In this document: positions 1 through 8,304 of the stretch, in pieces | How positions within the stretch are numbered: position 1 is the first letter of the stretch | Layout of the letters: every line of letters starts with the position of its first letter | Origin: Arthrobacter agilis | Lineage (GTDB): Bacteria > Actinomycetota > Actinomycetes > Actinomycetales > Micrococcaceae | Length of the DNA stretch: 64,000 bases | Assembly: GCF_002157505.1 (NCBI RefSeq) | Contig: NZ_NFSC01000028.1 | Coordinates: forward strand, 248,001 to 312,000 | Direction: 5' to 3' | Position numbers and translations under genes: made by a program | Notes under the pieces: generated by a model | Told to the model about the DNA's origin: nothing | Database searches by the model: none | The model's input: the letters and a program-made list of their open reading frames with translations, nothing else

Positions 1-174
1 TGCCCTGGACGCTGTCCGGCGGCACGTGGAAGCGCGGAAGACCCCGACTCCCGGGCGCACGGGGCGAACGAGTCCATCCACCTGGGCGACTTCGAGAACG
101 CGATCGTGGCCGAGGCCCTGCTGTTGGCTCGCCTCGATGACCCGGACCAGCCCGACCCCGCGGGCAGGGGCTAG
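1..174 (+). CDS. C-terminal fragment of an M20-family metallopeptidase
   Basis: Reading frame 1 is open from the first base to a TAG at 172-174 and gives 57 residues of a gene that begins outside the window. The stretch SRAHGANESIHLGDFENAI resembles the C-terminal end of M20 dipeptidases and amidohydrolases, where a His-Gly-Ala-Asn-Glu motif lies near the metal site and is followed by a final helix. The stop overlaps the stop of the convergent gene by a few bases. The family call rests on this short tail only, so the substrate cannot be given. A peptidase would suit the amino-acid and amine uptake genes that follow, which is inference. Confidence 0.55.
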   Translation, partial: CPGRCPAARGSAEDPDSRAHGANESIHLGDFENAIVAEALLLARLDDPDQPDPAGRG

Positions 175-506
175 ACGGCTCCCCCGAAGTACACCTCGAC
201 CTCGCACACCATGCCGTCCCGTACCCGGATCGCCTCCATGTTGCGGTAGGTCCGGCCGGCGACGTCGTACTCGTACCGGTGCAGGACGATGCCATCGACG
301 TCGATGATCTGCAGGGTCCGTGCCGGCCCGTCGAAGTGGTCCGCGGACGGGAAGCACCGCTCCAGCCAGGCGCGCTTGTCGATGTGGTCATCCTGGGGAC
401 TGGTGAAGACGAAGTCGTCGGCCATCAGCGACTGGGCGACGTCCCGCTCCTGCTGATGGAACGCGCGCATGAACCGGACGACGGTCTCGCGGGGTGGAAG
501 CGCCAT
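171..506 (-). CDS. SnoaL/NTF2-like small protein
   Basis: This 111-residue protein has the alpha+beta pattern of the NTF2/SnoaL fold: an N-terminal helix pair (VVRFMRAFHQQERDVAQSLM), the typical start of the barrel (ADDFVFTSPQDD), and a final strand pair ending in VCEVEVYFGG. Members of this fold are small cytosolic isomerases, hydrolases or ligand-binding proteins, and sequence alone does not fix the ligand. An AGGA ribosome site lies seven bases before the ATG at 506. The gene converges on the peptidase fragment and is not obviously in an operon. The fold call is fairly safe; the function is unknown. Confidence 0.65.
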   Translation of the reverse strand: MALPPRETVVRFMRAFHQQERDVAQSLMADDFVFTSPQDDHIDKRAWLERCFPSADHFDGPARTLQIIDVDGIVLHRYEYDVAGRTYRNMEAIRVRDGMVCEVEVYFGGAV

Positions 507-625
507 GGACAGATCCTGGCCATGCCGCCGGCGGCTGTCCAGGCCAGCGCCCTCGGCAGCCGAAATCGGATCGGGGTCCCCCCGATGCCGTCTTCCGAGG
601 AGCGGCTGTGCGGTCGCGACGGCTG

Positions 626-1321
626 TCAGGTGACGGTGTCCAGCAGCAGGACGAGATGGTCGCCGATATCGAGTGAGGTGGTGAAAACGCCCTCGGCGAC
701 GAGGTCTCCGGGTTCGAGGGCATCCGCGGCCGACACGATCACGCGTCCGCCCTTGTTGACGAGCGTCGCCGCAGGTCCGAGGGCGGTCAGCGATCCCAGC
801 AGCATCCTTTCAAGGGACTGCACGGAGATATCCGCCCCGACGATTCCTGCAACGGGTCCGCCTGGCTGAAGGACGACGGGGTGCGTGAAGGTCATGACGT
901 ACTCGTCCGTGCACAGGAAATCGATGTAGGGGCCCGTGGCATGGGGTTTCCCGGTCTCGAAGGGAACACGGAACCACTCCGCCTTGAGGTAACGGTCCAT
1001 GGAGCTCGTGCTGAAGTTGGCAAGGGCATCGACCCGTTCGAGATCCGGGCCCTGCCACCAGGCGATGTAGCTCCGATCGGCTGCCACAAGGCCGGAGCCC
1101 GCGATGAATCCTGCCCCCGTGATGTAGCGGTCGGCGTCACCCAGCAGCGCTTCGACAGCGGGGAGTGCGAGGGCATCGATGGCTGATCCGTGAACCTTCC
1201 CTCGGACGCCGGCCAGGTGGTGCCCCAACTCGACGGCCCAGCCGGCCAGACCGGACTGTACGCCACCGATCTGGGCGCGGATCCGCGTCAGCGCCGGCGA
1301 CAGCTCCGTCGTCACGTCCAT
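626..1321 (-). CDS. Soluble Cache-domain protein coupled to a FadR-type regulator
   Basis: This 231-residue protein looks like a free-standing Cache (PAS-like) sensor domain. Features are the segment around YITGAGFIAGSGLV, the YIAWWQGPDLERVD stretch, the PYIDFLCTDEYVMTFTHPV strand pair, and GIVGADISVQSLE near the end of the domain. No signal peptide or membrane helix is visible, although Cache domains are usually extracytoplasmic. I chose the ATG at 1321 because AAAGG lies six bases before it. A GTG at 1327 that overlaps the upstream stop (GTGA) is the alternative. The gene directly follows the FadR-type regulator, so it may bind the same small-molecule signal; that is inference. Confidence 0.65.
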   Translation of the reverse strand: MDVTTELSPALTRIRAQIGGVQSGLAGWAVELGHHLAGVRGKVHGSAIDALALPAVEALLGDADRYITGAGFIAGSGLVAADRSYIAWWQGPDLERVDALANFSTSSMDRYLKAEWFRVPFETGKPHATGPYIDFLCTDEYVMTFTHPVVLQPGGPVAGIVGADISVQSLERMLLGSLTALGPAATLVNKGGRVIVSAADALEPGDLVAEGVFTTSLDIGDHLVLLLDTVT

Positions 1322-1323
1322 GC

Positions 1324-2076
1324 TCACCCTTTCGTCACCGGAAGCTCCCGTGCCCTCCGCCTGAGTAGCCAGGAAACCATCGTATGGATGAGGTCCCTGG
1401 TCGCGTTCTGGGCAGCGAGGACATCCCCGTCGCCGATGGCTCCTGCCACCTCGTTCCTGTGCTCGACCGAGGACTCCCGGAAGGCGTCGTCGGTGTAGGG
1501 CAGGACCGTGAGCGTCCCGAGGTCCGCCTGCATGCGGACCAACTCCCGGCCGAGGCGGGCCGAACGGGCGATGGCACCGACCTCCAGCATGAACTCCGAA
1601 TCGACCAGACGCCATGACAGCAGCGTGTCCTCGTGCGGGCGCAGGTATTGGTGCAGGCGGTGCAGGTCGGATGCATCGGCGCGACGCGCCGCGATGCCCG
1701 CGCAGGCCGAGGCGATAGCCTCGTAGTGCAACCCCAGGTCATTGATCTGCAGCCGGGTCGTCGCCTGCAGGTTCTGGAGTGCCAGGTCCGTGGAGGGCAG
1801 GTAGCCATCGATGATGAAGCTGCCCCCGTTGCGGCCGCGGACCGTCGTGATCAGTCCGCGCTCGCGGAGGATGGACAGCGCCTCCCGCGCGGTGACGGGA
1901 GAGACTCCGAGTGCCGCTGCGAGCTCGACTTCCCGCGGCAACCGCTGGCCGCCCCTGAGGAGGCCTGTTTCGAGCGCCTGCTCGATCCGTCGGGTGACCT
2001 CTTCCGCCAGACCTCCGGTCCTGATGGGTGCGAAGACGGCCGACAAGCCCCTCGACGACGCCCGCTCATGGTCCAT
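1324..2076 (-). CDS. FadR-subfamily GntR transcriptional regulator
   Basis: The 250-residue protein has an N-terminal winged helix-turn-helix (about residues 22-90, including [31 protein letters not shown] and the wing VRGRNGGSF). A helical FCD-type effector domain follows, with the histidines and arginines typical of the metal/acid site ([16 protein letters not shown]). Such proteins repress transport or catabolic operons until a carboxylate or amine ligand binds. It is divergent from the ABC transporter genes across an AT-rich 134-bp region, so these are its likely targets. Its stop lies close to the Cache-domain gene, which suggests co-translation. Confidence 0.85.
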   Translation of the reverse strand: MDHERASSRGLSAVFAPIRTGGLAEEVTRRIEQALETGLLRGGQRLPREVELAAALGVSPVTAREALSILRERGLITTVRGRNGGSFIIDGYLPSTDLALQNLQATTRLQINDLGLHYEAIASACAGIAARRADASDLHRLHQYLRPHEDTLLSWRLVDSEFMLEVGAIARSARLGRELVRMQADLGTLTVLPYTDDAFRESSVEHRNEVAGAIGDGDVLAAQNATRDLIHTMVSWLLRRRARELPVTKG

Positions 2077-2097
2077 GCTCTCACTGTAACGAGAAGT

Positions 2098-2145
2098 TAA
2101 CGCGGCCGTATATACATAATAGATATGAAGTTATAGTCTTTCTCG
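2098..2145. promoter_or_regulatory. AT-rich divergent control region (FadR-type operator candidate)
   Basis: This is a strikingly AT-rich patch in otherwise GC-rich DNA between divergent genes. It contains the self-complementary GTATATAC, the interrupted dyad CATA-ATAGA-TATG and a -10-like TATAGT at 2132-2137 on the plus strand. Positions fit promoters for both the regulator and the ABC transporter operon, with an overlapping operator. The binding protein is inferred from context. Confidence 0.45.
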
Positions 2146-2210
2146 GACGCCCTGGTTGTGACGGGCTTCACACGGAAGCAGCGCCATCGGCAGCAGAGAA
2201 AGGGCCTCGG

Positions 2211-3278
2211 ATGACCTCGGCAGCCATGCCACAGACCTCGCGGAGGAAGACCGCGCCTGCAGGGCCGGCCATCCGGCTCGTGGGCCTTTCCAAGCGGTTC
2301 GGCGAGACGACCGCCGTGGACTCCGTCGACCTCGAGATCAGGTCCGGGGAGTTCTTCTCCATGCTCGGCCCCTCGGGATCGGGAAAGACGACGGTCCTCC
2401 GGCTGATCGCCGGTTTCGAACTGCCGACCGCGGGGGTCATCGAACTCGACGGGAAGGACGTGTCCGCGCGGGCCCCGTTCGAGCGGGACGTGAACACGGT
2501 CTTCCAGGACTATGCCCTCTTCCCGCACATGAGTCTGATCGAGAACGTGGCGTACGGACTGAGGGTCCGGGGCGTCGCTAAGGCGGTCCGCAGGCAGCGG
2601 GCGGCCGAGGCGCTGGAGCAGGTCCAGCTCGGGAGCTTCCTCGACCGGCGGCCGTCCCAGTTGTCGGGCGGCCAGCGGCAGCGGGTCGCCCTGGCCCGGG
2701 CGCTGGTCGTGCGGCCGAAAGTGCTCCTGCTGGATGAACCGCTGGGCGCACTCGACCTCAAGCTGCGCCAGCAGATGCAGGTCGAGCTGAAGGAGCTGCA
2801 ACAGGAGCTCGGCATCACCTTCATCTTCGTCACCCACGACCAGGAGGAAGCGCTCACCATGAGCGACCGCATCGGTGTGTTCAACAAGGGCCGGATCGAG
2901 CAGGTCGGTACTCCCGAGGAGATCTACGAACGGCCCAATGGACCATTCGTGGCCAACTTCGTCGGGACGTCCAACATCTTCCCCGGCACCCTGGGCCGAT
3001 CCCTCTACGGCCGGGACGACCGGTTCTCCGTGCGTCCCGAGCGCATCCAGCTACGCCCCCTCCCCCCGGAGGGGCCCGGCACGGGTATCGCACTGACGGT
3101 CACCGCCCTGGTCTACCTGGGCCACGCCACGCAGGTCCGGGGCACGCTCCCCGACGGGACGACCGCCGTCGCGCTCATCCCCGTGACCGCCGGCAGAGGC
3201 GGAGAATTCGCCGTCGGCCAGCCGGCAGTCCTGTCCTGGAACCGGCAGGACGTCGTCTGGCTTCCGCCGGCATCCTGA
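2211..3278 (+). CDS. ABC transporter ATPase, spermidine/putrescine (PotA) type
   Basis: The 355-residue protein is a complete importer ATPase. It has Walker A GPSGSGKT at 53-60, a Q-loop in VFQDYALF near 97-104, the signature LSGGQ at 151-155, Walker B VLLLDEP at 171-177 and the H-loop THD at 208-210. A C-terminal TOBE-like region of about 100 residues follows, as in PotA/FbpC/MalK-type subunits. The ATG at 2211 was chosen over upstream in-frame starts because an AAAGGG site precedes it and the conserved domain starts soon after. It heads a four-gene operon with a lipoprotein and two permeases and energises uptake at the inner face of the membrane. The substrate is probably a polyamine or similar cation. 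Confidence 0.88.
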   Translation: MTSAAMPQTSRRKTAPAGPAIRLVGLSKRFGETTAVDSVDLEIRSGEFFSMLGPSGSGKTTVLRLIAGFELPTAGVIELDGKDVSARAPFERDVNTVFQDYALFPHMSLIENVAYGLRVRGVAKAVRRQRAAEALEQVQLGSFLDRRPSQLSGGQRQRVALARALVVRPKVLLLDEPLGALDLKLRQQMQVELKELQQELGITFIFVTHDQEEALTMSDRIGVFNKGRIEQVGTPEEIYERPNGPFVANFVGTSNIFPGTLGRSLYGRDDRFSVRPERIQLRPLPPEGPGTGIALTVTALVYLGHATQVRGTLPDGTTAVALIPVTAGRGGEFAVGQPAVLSWNRQDVVWLPPAS

Positions 3279-3313
3279 CATACCCCTCCTCCCAAATCCT
3301 GAAAGGCACCTCC

Positions 3314-4510
3314 ATGGCACGCACCCAGTCATCCCTACCCCTTCTCTGCCTAACGACGGCGGCCCTGCTCGCCCTCACCGCCTGCGGCACCAGCAACGGT
3401 TCCACGGAGGGGCAGGGATCCGCCCCCGAACTGACGGCGCAGGCCGAGGTCGGCGAAGGAGAAGGCAGTCTCTCGGTCCTGGCGTGGCCCGGCTACGTCG
3501 AGGACGGCACCAACGACCCGGACGTCGACTGGGTGTCCTCGTTCGAAGAGGAGACGGGCTGCATGGTGGACTTCAAGCCCTTCGGCACCTCGGACGAAGC
3601 GGTGACGCTCATGCGCAGCGGCCAGTACGACGTCGTCTCCGCCTCGGGCGACGCGTCGCTGCGGCTCATCGCCGGCGGCGACGTGGAACCCGTGAACGTC
3701 GACCTGATCGAGAGCTACGAGGGAATCTACCCCTTCCTGAAGGACCAGCTCTGGAACACCGTCGACGGCGTCAATTACGGCGTCCCCCACGGCTGGGGAG
3801 CGAACGTGCTGATGTACCGGGCAGATCAGGTGACACCGGCCCCCACCTCGTGGCGCAGTGTTTTCGAGGACGCCGAACAGAACTCCGGGAAAGTCACCGC
3901 CTACGACTCCCCCATCTACATCGCGGACGCGGCCGTCTACCTGATGGCCCACAACCCCGACCTCGGCATCACCAATCCCTACGCGCTCGACGCCGATCAG
4001 CTGGCCGCTGCCGTCGACCTCCTCAAGGCCCAGCGCGAGCACGTCGGCGAATACTGGTCCGACGTCGTCAAGGAAGTGCAGTCCTTCGCCAGCGGCAGCA
4101 GTGTCATCGGCACCACGTGGCAGGTGGGGGCGAACATCGCGCAGGCCGACGGCGCTGATGTGAAGACGGTGCTGCCCGAAGAGGGCGCGACCGGCTGGTC
4201 CGACACCTGGATGATCGGCGCCGAATCCGAGCACAAGAACTGCGCCTACAAGTGGCTCGACCACATCGCCAGCCCCGAGATCAACGCGCAGGTGGCCGAG
4301 TACTTCGGGGAATCACCGGCTACCCCCGCCGCCTGTGAACTGACCCAGGATGCGTCCCACTGCGAGACCTACCACTCCGGCGATGAGGACTACGCGAGCC
4401 AGATCTGGTACTGGACCACGCCGGTCGCCGAATGCATCGACGGCCGCACGGACGTCGAGTGCACCGACTACTCCGAATGGACCAAGGCCTGGACCGAGAT
4501 CAAGGGCTGA
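3314..4510 (+). CDS. ABC transporter substrate-binding lipoprotein, PotD-like
   Basis: This 398-residue protein starts with a lipoprotein signal peptide: positive MARTQSS, a hydrophobic stretch and the lipobox LTAC with the lipidated Cys at position 24. The mature part has the periplasmic-binding pattern of family 1 polyamine-type proteins: LSVLAWPGYVEDGT, a GTSDEAVTLMRSGQYDVV segment, the hinge WGANVLMYR, and W/D/Y residues that line amine sites in PotD and PotF. It lies 35 bp after the ATPase gene with an AAAGG site. It captures substrate outside the cell for the two permeases that follow. Polyamine binding is family-based inference; amino acids or related amines remain possible. Confidence 0.85.
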   Translation: MARTQSSLPLLCLTTAALLALTACGTSNGSTEGQGSAPELTAQAEVGEGEGSLSVLAWPGYVEDGTNDPDVDWVSSFEEETGCMVDFKPFGTSDEAVTLMRSGQYDVVSASGDASLRLIAGGDVEPVNVDLIESYEGIYPFLKDQLWNTVDGVNYGVPHGWGANVLMYRADQVTPAPTSWRSVFEDAEQNSGKVTAYDSPIYIADAAVYLMAHNPDLGITNPYALDADQLAAAVDLLKAQREHVGEYWSDVVKEVQSFASGSSVIGTTWQVGANIAQADGADVKTVLPEEGATGWSDTWMIGAESEHKNCAYKWLDHIASPEINAQVAEYFGESPATPAACELTQDASHCETYHSGDEDYASQIWYWTTPVAECIDGRTDVECTDYSEWTKAWTEIKG

Positions 4511-4545
4511 CCCTCGAACGACGATAGGAAAGGAAGAGTCAGGAC

Positions 4546-5442
4546 ATGTCCGTCGACATACGCCCAGCTGACGCCGCCCCGGGGAGACCTTCACGGCAGG
4601 CACTGTCCGCACTGCTGTATCGGCGGGGGCGCCTGCGCCTCGCCGGTCTCCTGACCGCCCCGGCAGCCTGGCTCATCCTGGTCTACATCGCAGCGCTGAG
4701 TGCCCTGCTCATCACCGCGCTGTGGACGGTGGACACCTTCACCGGAAAGGTGTCCACCACGTGGACCCTGGACAACCTCATCCAGGTCACCACCGATCCG
4801 GTCTACCAGACGATCGCCCTGAGGACACTGAGGATCGCTGTCCTCGTGACCGTCGTCGACATGGTGCTCGCGCTTCCCATCGCCTTCTTCATCGCGAAGG
4901 TCGCCTCGCCGCGCTGGCGGGGTGTCCTCGTCGTCGCCATCCTGATGCCGCTCTGGGCGAGCTACCTCGTGAAGGCCTACGCCTGGCGCAACGTCCTGGC
5001 CGAGGGCGGGCTGCTCGAATGGCTGGGCATCAGCAGTCCGGGCTACAGTGAGGCCGCCGTCGTCATCGCACTGTCCTACATCTGGCTGCCCTACATGATC
5101 CTGCCGATCCATGCAGGCTTCGAACGGGTGCCGGACTCCCTGCTCGAGGCCTCGAGCGACCTCGGCGCGAAACCTCTCGCGACGCTCCGGCTGGTCATCC
5201 TCCCGATCCTCGTGCCCTCCATCATCGCCGGCACCATCTTCACCTTCGCCCTCACCCTGGGCGACTACATCACCGCGCAGATCGTCGGCGGGACGACCCA
5301 GATGCTGGGGACCGTCGTCTATGCGAACGTCGGCGCGGCCAACAACCTGCCGCTGGCCTCTGCCGTCGCACTGATCCCGATCGCCGTCATCATGGCCTAC
5401 CTCCTCATCGTGCGGCGCACCGGCGCCCTGAACAATCTCTAG
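4546..5442 (+). CDS. ABC transporter permease, PotB-like
   Basis: The 298-residue protein has six predicted membrane helices and the cytoplasmic EAA coupling loop (EASSDLGAKPLATLRLVILP), which contacts the ATPase. The N-terminal 30 residues are cytosolic and basic. It belongs to the binding-protein-dependent transport permease family (PotB/ModB type). Spacing to the lipoprotein gene is 35 bp and to the second permease 9 bp, so all four genes are probably one transcript. It should form the heterodimeric channel with the next gene product. Confidence 0.87.
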   Translation: MSVDIRPADAAPGRPSRQALSALLYRRGRLRLAGLLTAPAAWLILVYIAALSALLITALWTVDTFTGKVSTTWTLDNLIQVTTDPVYQTIALRTLRIAVLVTVVDMVLALPIAFFIAKVASPRWRGVLVVAILMPLWASYLVKAYAWRNVLAEGGLLEWLGISSPGYSEAAVVIALSYIWLPYMILPIHAGFERVPDSLLEASSDLGAKPLATLRLVILPILVPSIIAGTIFTFALTLGDYITAQIVGGTTQMLGTVVYANVGAANNLPLASAVALIPIAVIMAYLLIVRRTGALNNL

Positions 5443-5451
5443 GAGCCCGGA

Positions 5452-6306
5452 GTGAAACTGTCCAGAAGTGCCCGCATCACCCTCGGCACCCTCACGGCGG
5501 TGGTCCTGCTCTTCATCTACGTGCCACTGCTCCTGGTGGTCATCAACTCGTTCAACGGCGACCGGAGCTTCGGGTGGCCACCGCGCAGCTTCACCCTGGA
5601 GTGGTGGTCGCGGGCATTTCAGTCCGAGGGTGTCCGGGAAGCCATCGCCACCTCCCTCTGGGTGGCCCTCATCTCCACAGCTATCTCACTGGTCCTCGGG
5701 ACCCTCCTGGCCCTGGCGCTGCAGCGGCACGACTTCTTCGGCAAGGACGTCATCAATCTGCTCGTCATCCTGCCGATCGCTCTCCCGGGCATCGTCACCG
5801 GTATCGCCCTGAACAACCTGTTCACCACGGTGCTCGGGGTGTCCCTCAGCCTCTGGACCGTGATCATCGCCCACGCCACCTTCTGCATGGTGACCGTGTT
5901 CAACAATGCGATCGCCAGGCTCCGCAGGACGAACAGCAGCTTCGAGGAAGCATCCTCGGACCTCGGAGCCGGCATCTTCACCACCTTTCGGCTCGTCACG
6001 CTCCCCCAGCTCCGCTCGGCACTGGTTGCCGGCGGCCTCCTCGCCTTCGCGCTGAGCTTCGACGAGATCATCGTCACGACCTTCACCATCGGGGCCGGCC
6101 AGCAGACACTGCCCGTATGGATCCTCAACAACCTCTTCCGCCCCAACCAGGCACCCGTGGTCAACGTCGTCGCCGTCGTCCTGATCATCGCGTCCGTCGT
6201 CCCGGTCTGGCTCGCGCAGCGCCTGTCCGGCGATGCCATCGGGACAACCAGGAGCCGCAAGAAGGCGTCGCCCGGTATCACGAAAGCGTCATCGACGGCA
6301 CGGTGA
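5452..6306 (+). CDS. ABC transporter permease, PotC-like
   Basis: This 284-residue protein starts with GTG at 5452, nine bases after the previous stop, with an AGGAG site upstream. It shows six hydrophobic segments and an EAA loop (EEASSDLGAGIFTTFRLVTLP). The residues IYVPLLLVVINSFN near the N-terminus are typical of PotC/YdcV permeases. It completes the importer as the second channel subunit. The C-terminus is short, basic and cytosolic (TTRSRKKASPGITKASS). No ligand-specific residues can be read from a permease, so specificity depends on the binding protein. Confidence 0.87.
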   Translation: MKLSRSARITLGTLTAVVLLFIYVPLLLVVINSFNGDRSFGWPPRSFTLEWWSRAFQSEGVREAIATSLWVALISTAISLVLGTLLALALQRHDFFGKDVINLLVILPIALPGIVTGIALNNLFTTVLGVSLSLWTVIIAHATFCMVTVFNNAIARLRRTNSSFEEASSDLGAGIFTTFRLVTLPQLRSALVAGGLLAFALSFDEIIVTTFTIGAGQQTLPVWILNNLFRPNQAPVVNVVAVVLIIASVVPVWLAQRLSGDAIGTTRSRKKASPGITKASSTAR

Positions 6307-6412
6307 CGAAGGAACCGTTCGGCTTCCGGGCGGCCTCGGACGCGGCGTGAGCGCTGGCCCCAACATTTCCGTCATGAGCGGTGACCGCCCCGGCAGGTAG
6401 GCCGGGACCACT

Positions 6413-6442
6413 TTGACGCGACCGTGTGATGTGTGCCATATT
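6413..6442 (+). promoter_or_regulatory. Promoter for the second FadR-type regulator, probably giving a leaderless mRNA
   Basis: A TTGACG hexamer at 6413-6418 and CATATT at 6437-6442 are 18 bases apart. The expected transcription start falls at or next to the GTG at 6449, so the message would be leaderless. The TTG at 6413 is in frame with the gene but is better explained as the -35 element than as a start codon. Confidence 0.5.
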
Positions 6443-6448
6443 TCTCCT

Positions 6449-7177
6449 GTGAACCTGTCAGACAGCCGGACAGCCGGACAGCAGCCCGCCGATCCGCCGG
6501 CCGCCACCAGCTATACCGTGGCGCGCGTCAGTGCCGCCGAGGCCGTCTTCAATGCGCTCCGCAACGACATCGAGAACGGAGTCCTGGAGGTCGGCGACAA
6601 GCTGAGCTCGGAGGCCGCGCTCGCACAGCGCTACGGCGTGAGCCGGTCAGTGGTCCGGGAGGCCCTGCGTTCCTGCAACGCCCTCGGACTGACCGTGACC
6701 AGGACGGGCCGCGGCACGTTCGTGCTGGCGAACCACGTGGCCAAGGATCTGGTGCTCGGCGGGTACTCCGCCCTGGACCTCACCGAAGCCCGTCCGCACA
6801 TCGAAGTACCCGCGGCGGGACTCGCCGCGGAACGGCGCACCCCCGACGAGCTCGAAGCCCTGCGGGACATCGTGGCCGCCATGGCCGCCGAGGACGATCC
6901 CGAAGCCTGGGTCGCCCTCGACTCCGGCTTCCACGTCGCGATCGCCCGCGCCAGCCACAACCAGGTGTTCGAGGACGTCGTCTCCAATATCCGGGATGCG
7001 CTCGCCCACCAGTCGGAGACCCTCAACATGGTGGCCGACCGCCAGCACGCGTCGGATCGCGAACACCAGCAGATCCTTGCCGCCGTCGAAGCGGGCGACG
7101 CCGAGGAGGCCCGCGCCGCCATGAGCCGGCACCTCCATGCCGTGGGCGCCGCCCTCGATTCCATCCTCGGTCCGTAA
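6449..7177 (+). CDS. FadR-subfamily GntR regulator of the asparagine/aspartate genes
   Basis: The 242-residue product has an N-terminal winged helix-turn-helix (LSSEAALAQRYGVSRSVVREALRSCNALGLT, then the wing TGRGTFVL) and a C-terminal FCD helical bundle with the Asp/His residues of a metal-carboxylate site (DSGFHVAIARASHN; DREHQQIL). It stands directly before asparaginase, aspartase and an asparagine permease on the same strand, so it probably senses aspartate, asparagine or fumarate; that is inference. I prefer GTG 6449 because upstream in-frame triplets form the promoter. The first codons contain an octanucleotide repeat (6461-6484). Confidence 0.8.
   Translation: MNLSDSRTAGQQPADPPAATSYTVARVSAAEAVFNALRNDIENGVLEVGDKLSSEAALAQRYGVSRSVVREALRSCNALGLTVTRTGRGTFVLANHVAKDLVLGGYSALDLTEARPHIEVPAAGLAAERRTPDELEALRDIVAAMAAEDDPEAWVALDSGFHVAIARASHNQVFEDVVSNIRDALAHQSETLNMVADRQHASDREHQQILAAVEAGDAEEARAAMSRHLHAVGAALDSILGP
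6461..6484 (+). repeat. Octanucleotide tandem repeat in the 5' coding region
   Basis: Three consecutive 8-bp units, GACAGCCG, GACAGCCG and GACAGCAG, lie within codons 5-12 of the regulator. Eight is not a multiple of three, so gain or loss of a unit would break the reading frame. Only three copies are present and the third has one mismatch. Confidence 0.7.
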
Positions 7178-7237
7178 GTCTCCAGCGTGCCCATCTCCCT
7201 TTAATCGATCCGCCAGAACATCACCCTCGAGGACTTC

Positions 7238-8296
7238 ATGCCTTTCCCTGCCCTAGCCGACCAAGTCCCGGAACCGGCGTCCCACCGCCTTCCGCAGCAT
7301 GTGCCCCTCGCCGCGCAGACCCGCGACGGACTCGTGGAGAGCATCCACTACGGCTCACTGATCGCCACCGCCGAGGAAGGCGCCGGCACCCGGACCCTTC
7401 TTACGGCGGGCGATCCGTTGGCTCCCTTCTACCCGCGCTCCGCGCTCAAGCCGCTCCAGGCCGTCGCACTGGTGCGCGCCGGCCTCGATCTTCCCGCCGA
7501 TCTGCTCGCCCTCACAGCGGCCAGCCACTCCGGCGCCCCACAGCACGTCGACGGCGTCCGACGGATCCTGAAGATGCACGGACTGACCCCGGACGTGCTC
7601 GGCAACAGCTCCGACCTCCCGTATGGAACCGCCGAGCGGGAGGAGTGGCTCTGCGCGGGCCGGACAGCGACGCAGCTGACCCAGAACTGCTCCGGCAAGC
7701 ACGCCTCCATGGCTGCCACCTGTGTGATCAACGGCTGGCCCGTCACGGGCTACCTCGATCCCGACCACCCCCTGCAACGGCTGGTGGCCCGATCCGTCGC
7801 CGAGCTGACGGCTGAACAGCCCTCGGGACTGTCCACCGACGGCTGTGGAACCCCGTTGTTCGCCCTGACCCTCCGCGGCATGGCCCGCGCGTTCGGTGTC
7901 ATCGCCCGCGCTGCCGCCGAAGCGGAGGGAGCGGCCGGAACGCCGGCTGCGGAAGCCGCCGTCGGACTGGCCATGCAACGCCACCCGGACATGGTGGCCG
8001 GAGAGCACCGCGACGTCACGGAATTCATGCGGCTCATCCCCGGCGCAGTGGCGAAGGACGGCTTCCAGGGTGTCCAGCTGATCGGTCTGCCGGACGGCCG
8101 CGCCGTCGCGGTGAAGATTTCCGACGGCGGGGACAGCGCCCGCATGCCCGTCGCAGTTCGGGTGCTGGAAGCGCTCGGCGTCGACACCGGGCCGCTCGCT
8201 CCGATCGCCAGGACTGCAGTGCTCGGCGGAGGCCGGCCCGTCGGCACCTTCCAGGCCCTCGACTTCCTGTCCACGCCCGTTAACGAAGCCCTGTGA
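7238..8296 (+). CDS. Asparaginase II family protein
   Basis: The 352-residue protein belongs to the asparaginase II family, which is distinct from the classical bacterial L-asparaginases. Conserved blocks are FYPRSALKPLQAVAL near residue 65, TQNCSGKHASMAATC near 148, and STDGCGTPLFAL near 198. The reaction expected is L-asparagine plus water to L-aspartate plus ammonia, in the cytosol. The next gene, overlapping or 8 bp away, is aspartase, which would consume the aspartate, and the permease after it would supply asparagine. A GAGGA site precedes the ATG. The product is not secreted, as no signal peptide is visible. Confidence 0.88.
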   Translation: MPFPALADQVPEPASHRLPQHVPLAAQTRDGLVESIHYGSLIATAEEGAGTRTLLTAGDPLAPFYPRSALKPLQAVALVRAGLDLPADLLALTAASHSGAPQHVDGVRRILKMHGLTPDVLGNSSDLPYGTAEREEWLCAGRTATQLTQNCSGKHASMAATCVINGWPVTGYLDPDHPLQRLVARSVAELTAEQPSGLSTDGCGTPLFALTLRGMARAFGVIARAAAEAEGAAGTPAAEAAVGLAMQRHPDMVAGEHRDVTEFMRLIPGAVAKDGFQGVQLIGLPDGRAVAVKISDGGDSARMPVAVRVLEALGVDTGPLAPIARTAVLGGGRPVGTFQALDFLSTPVNEAL

Positions 8297-8304
8297 GGCC
8301 CCCC

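Noticed and set aside
6413-6448. TTG at 6413 as the start of the GntR regulator
   Set aside because: It coincides with a TTGACG -35 element at the right distance from a -10, and no ribosome site precedes it.
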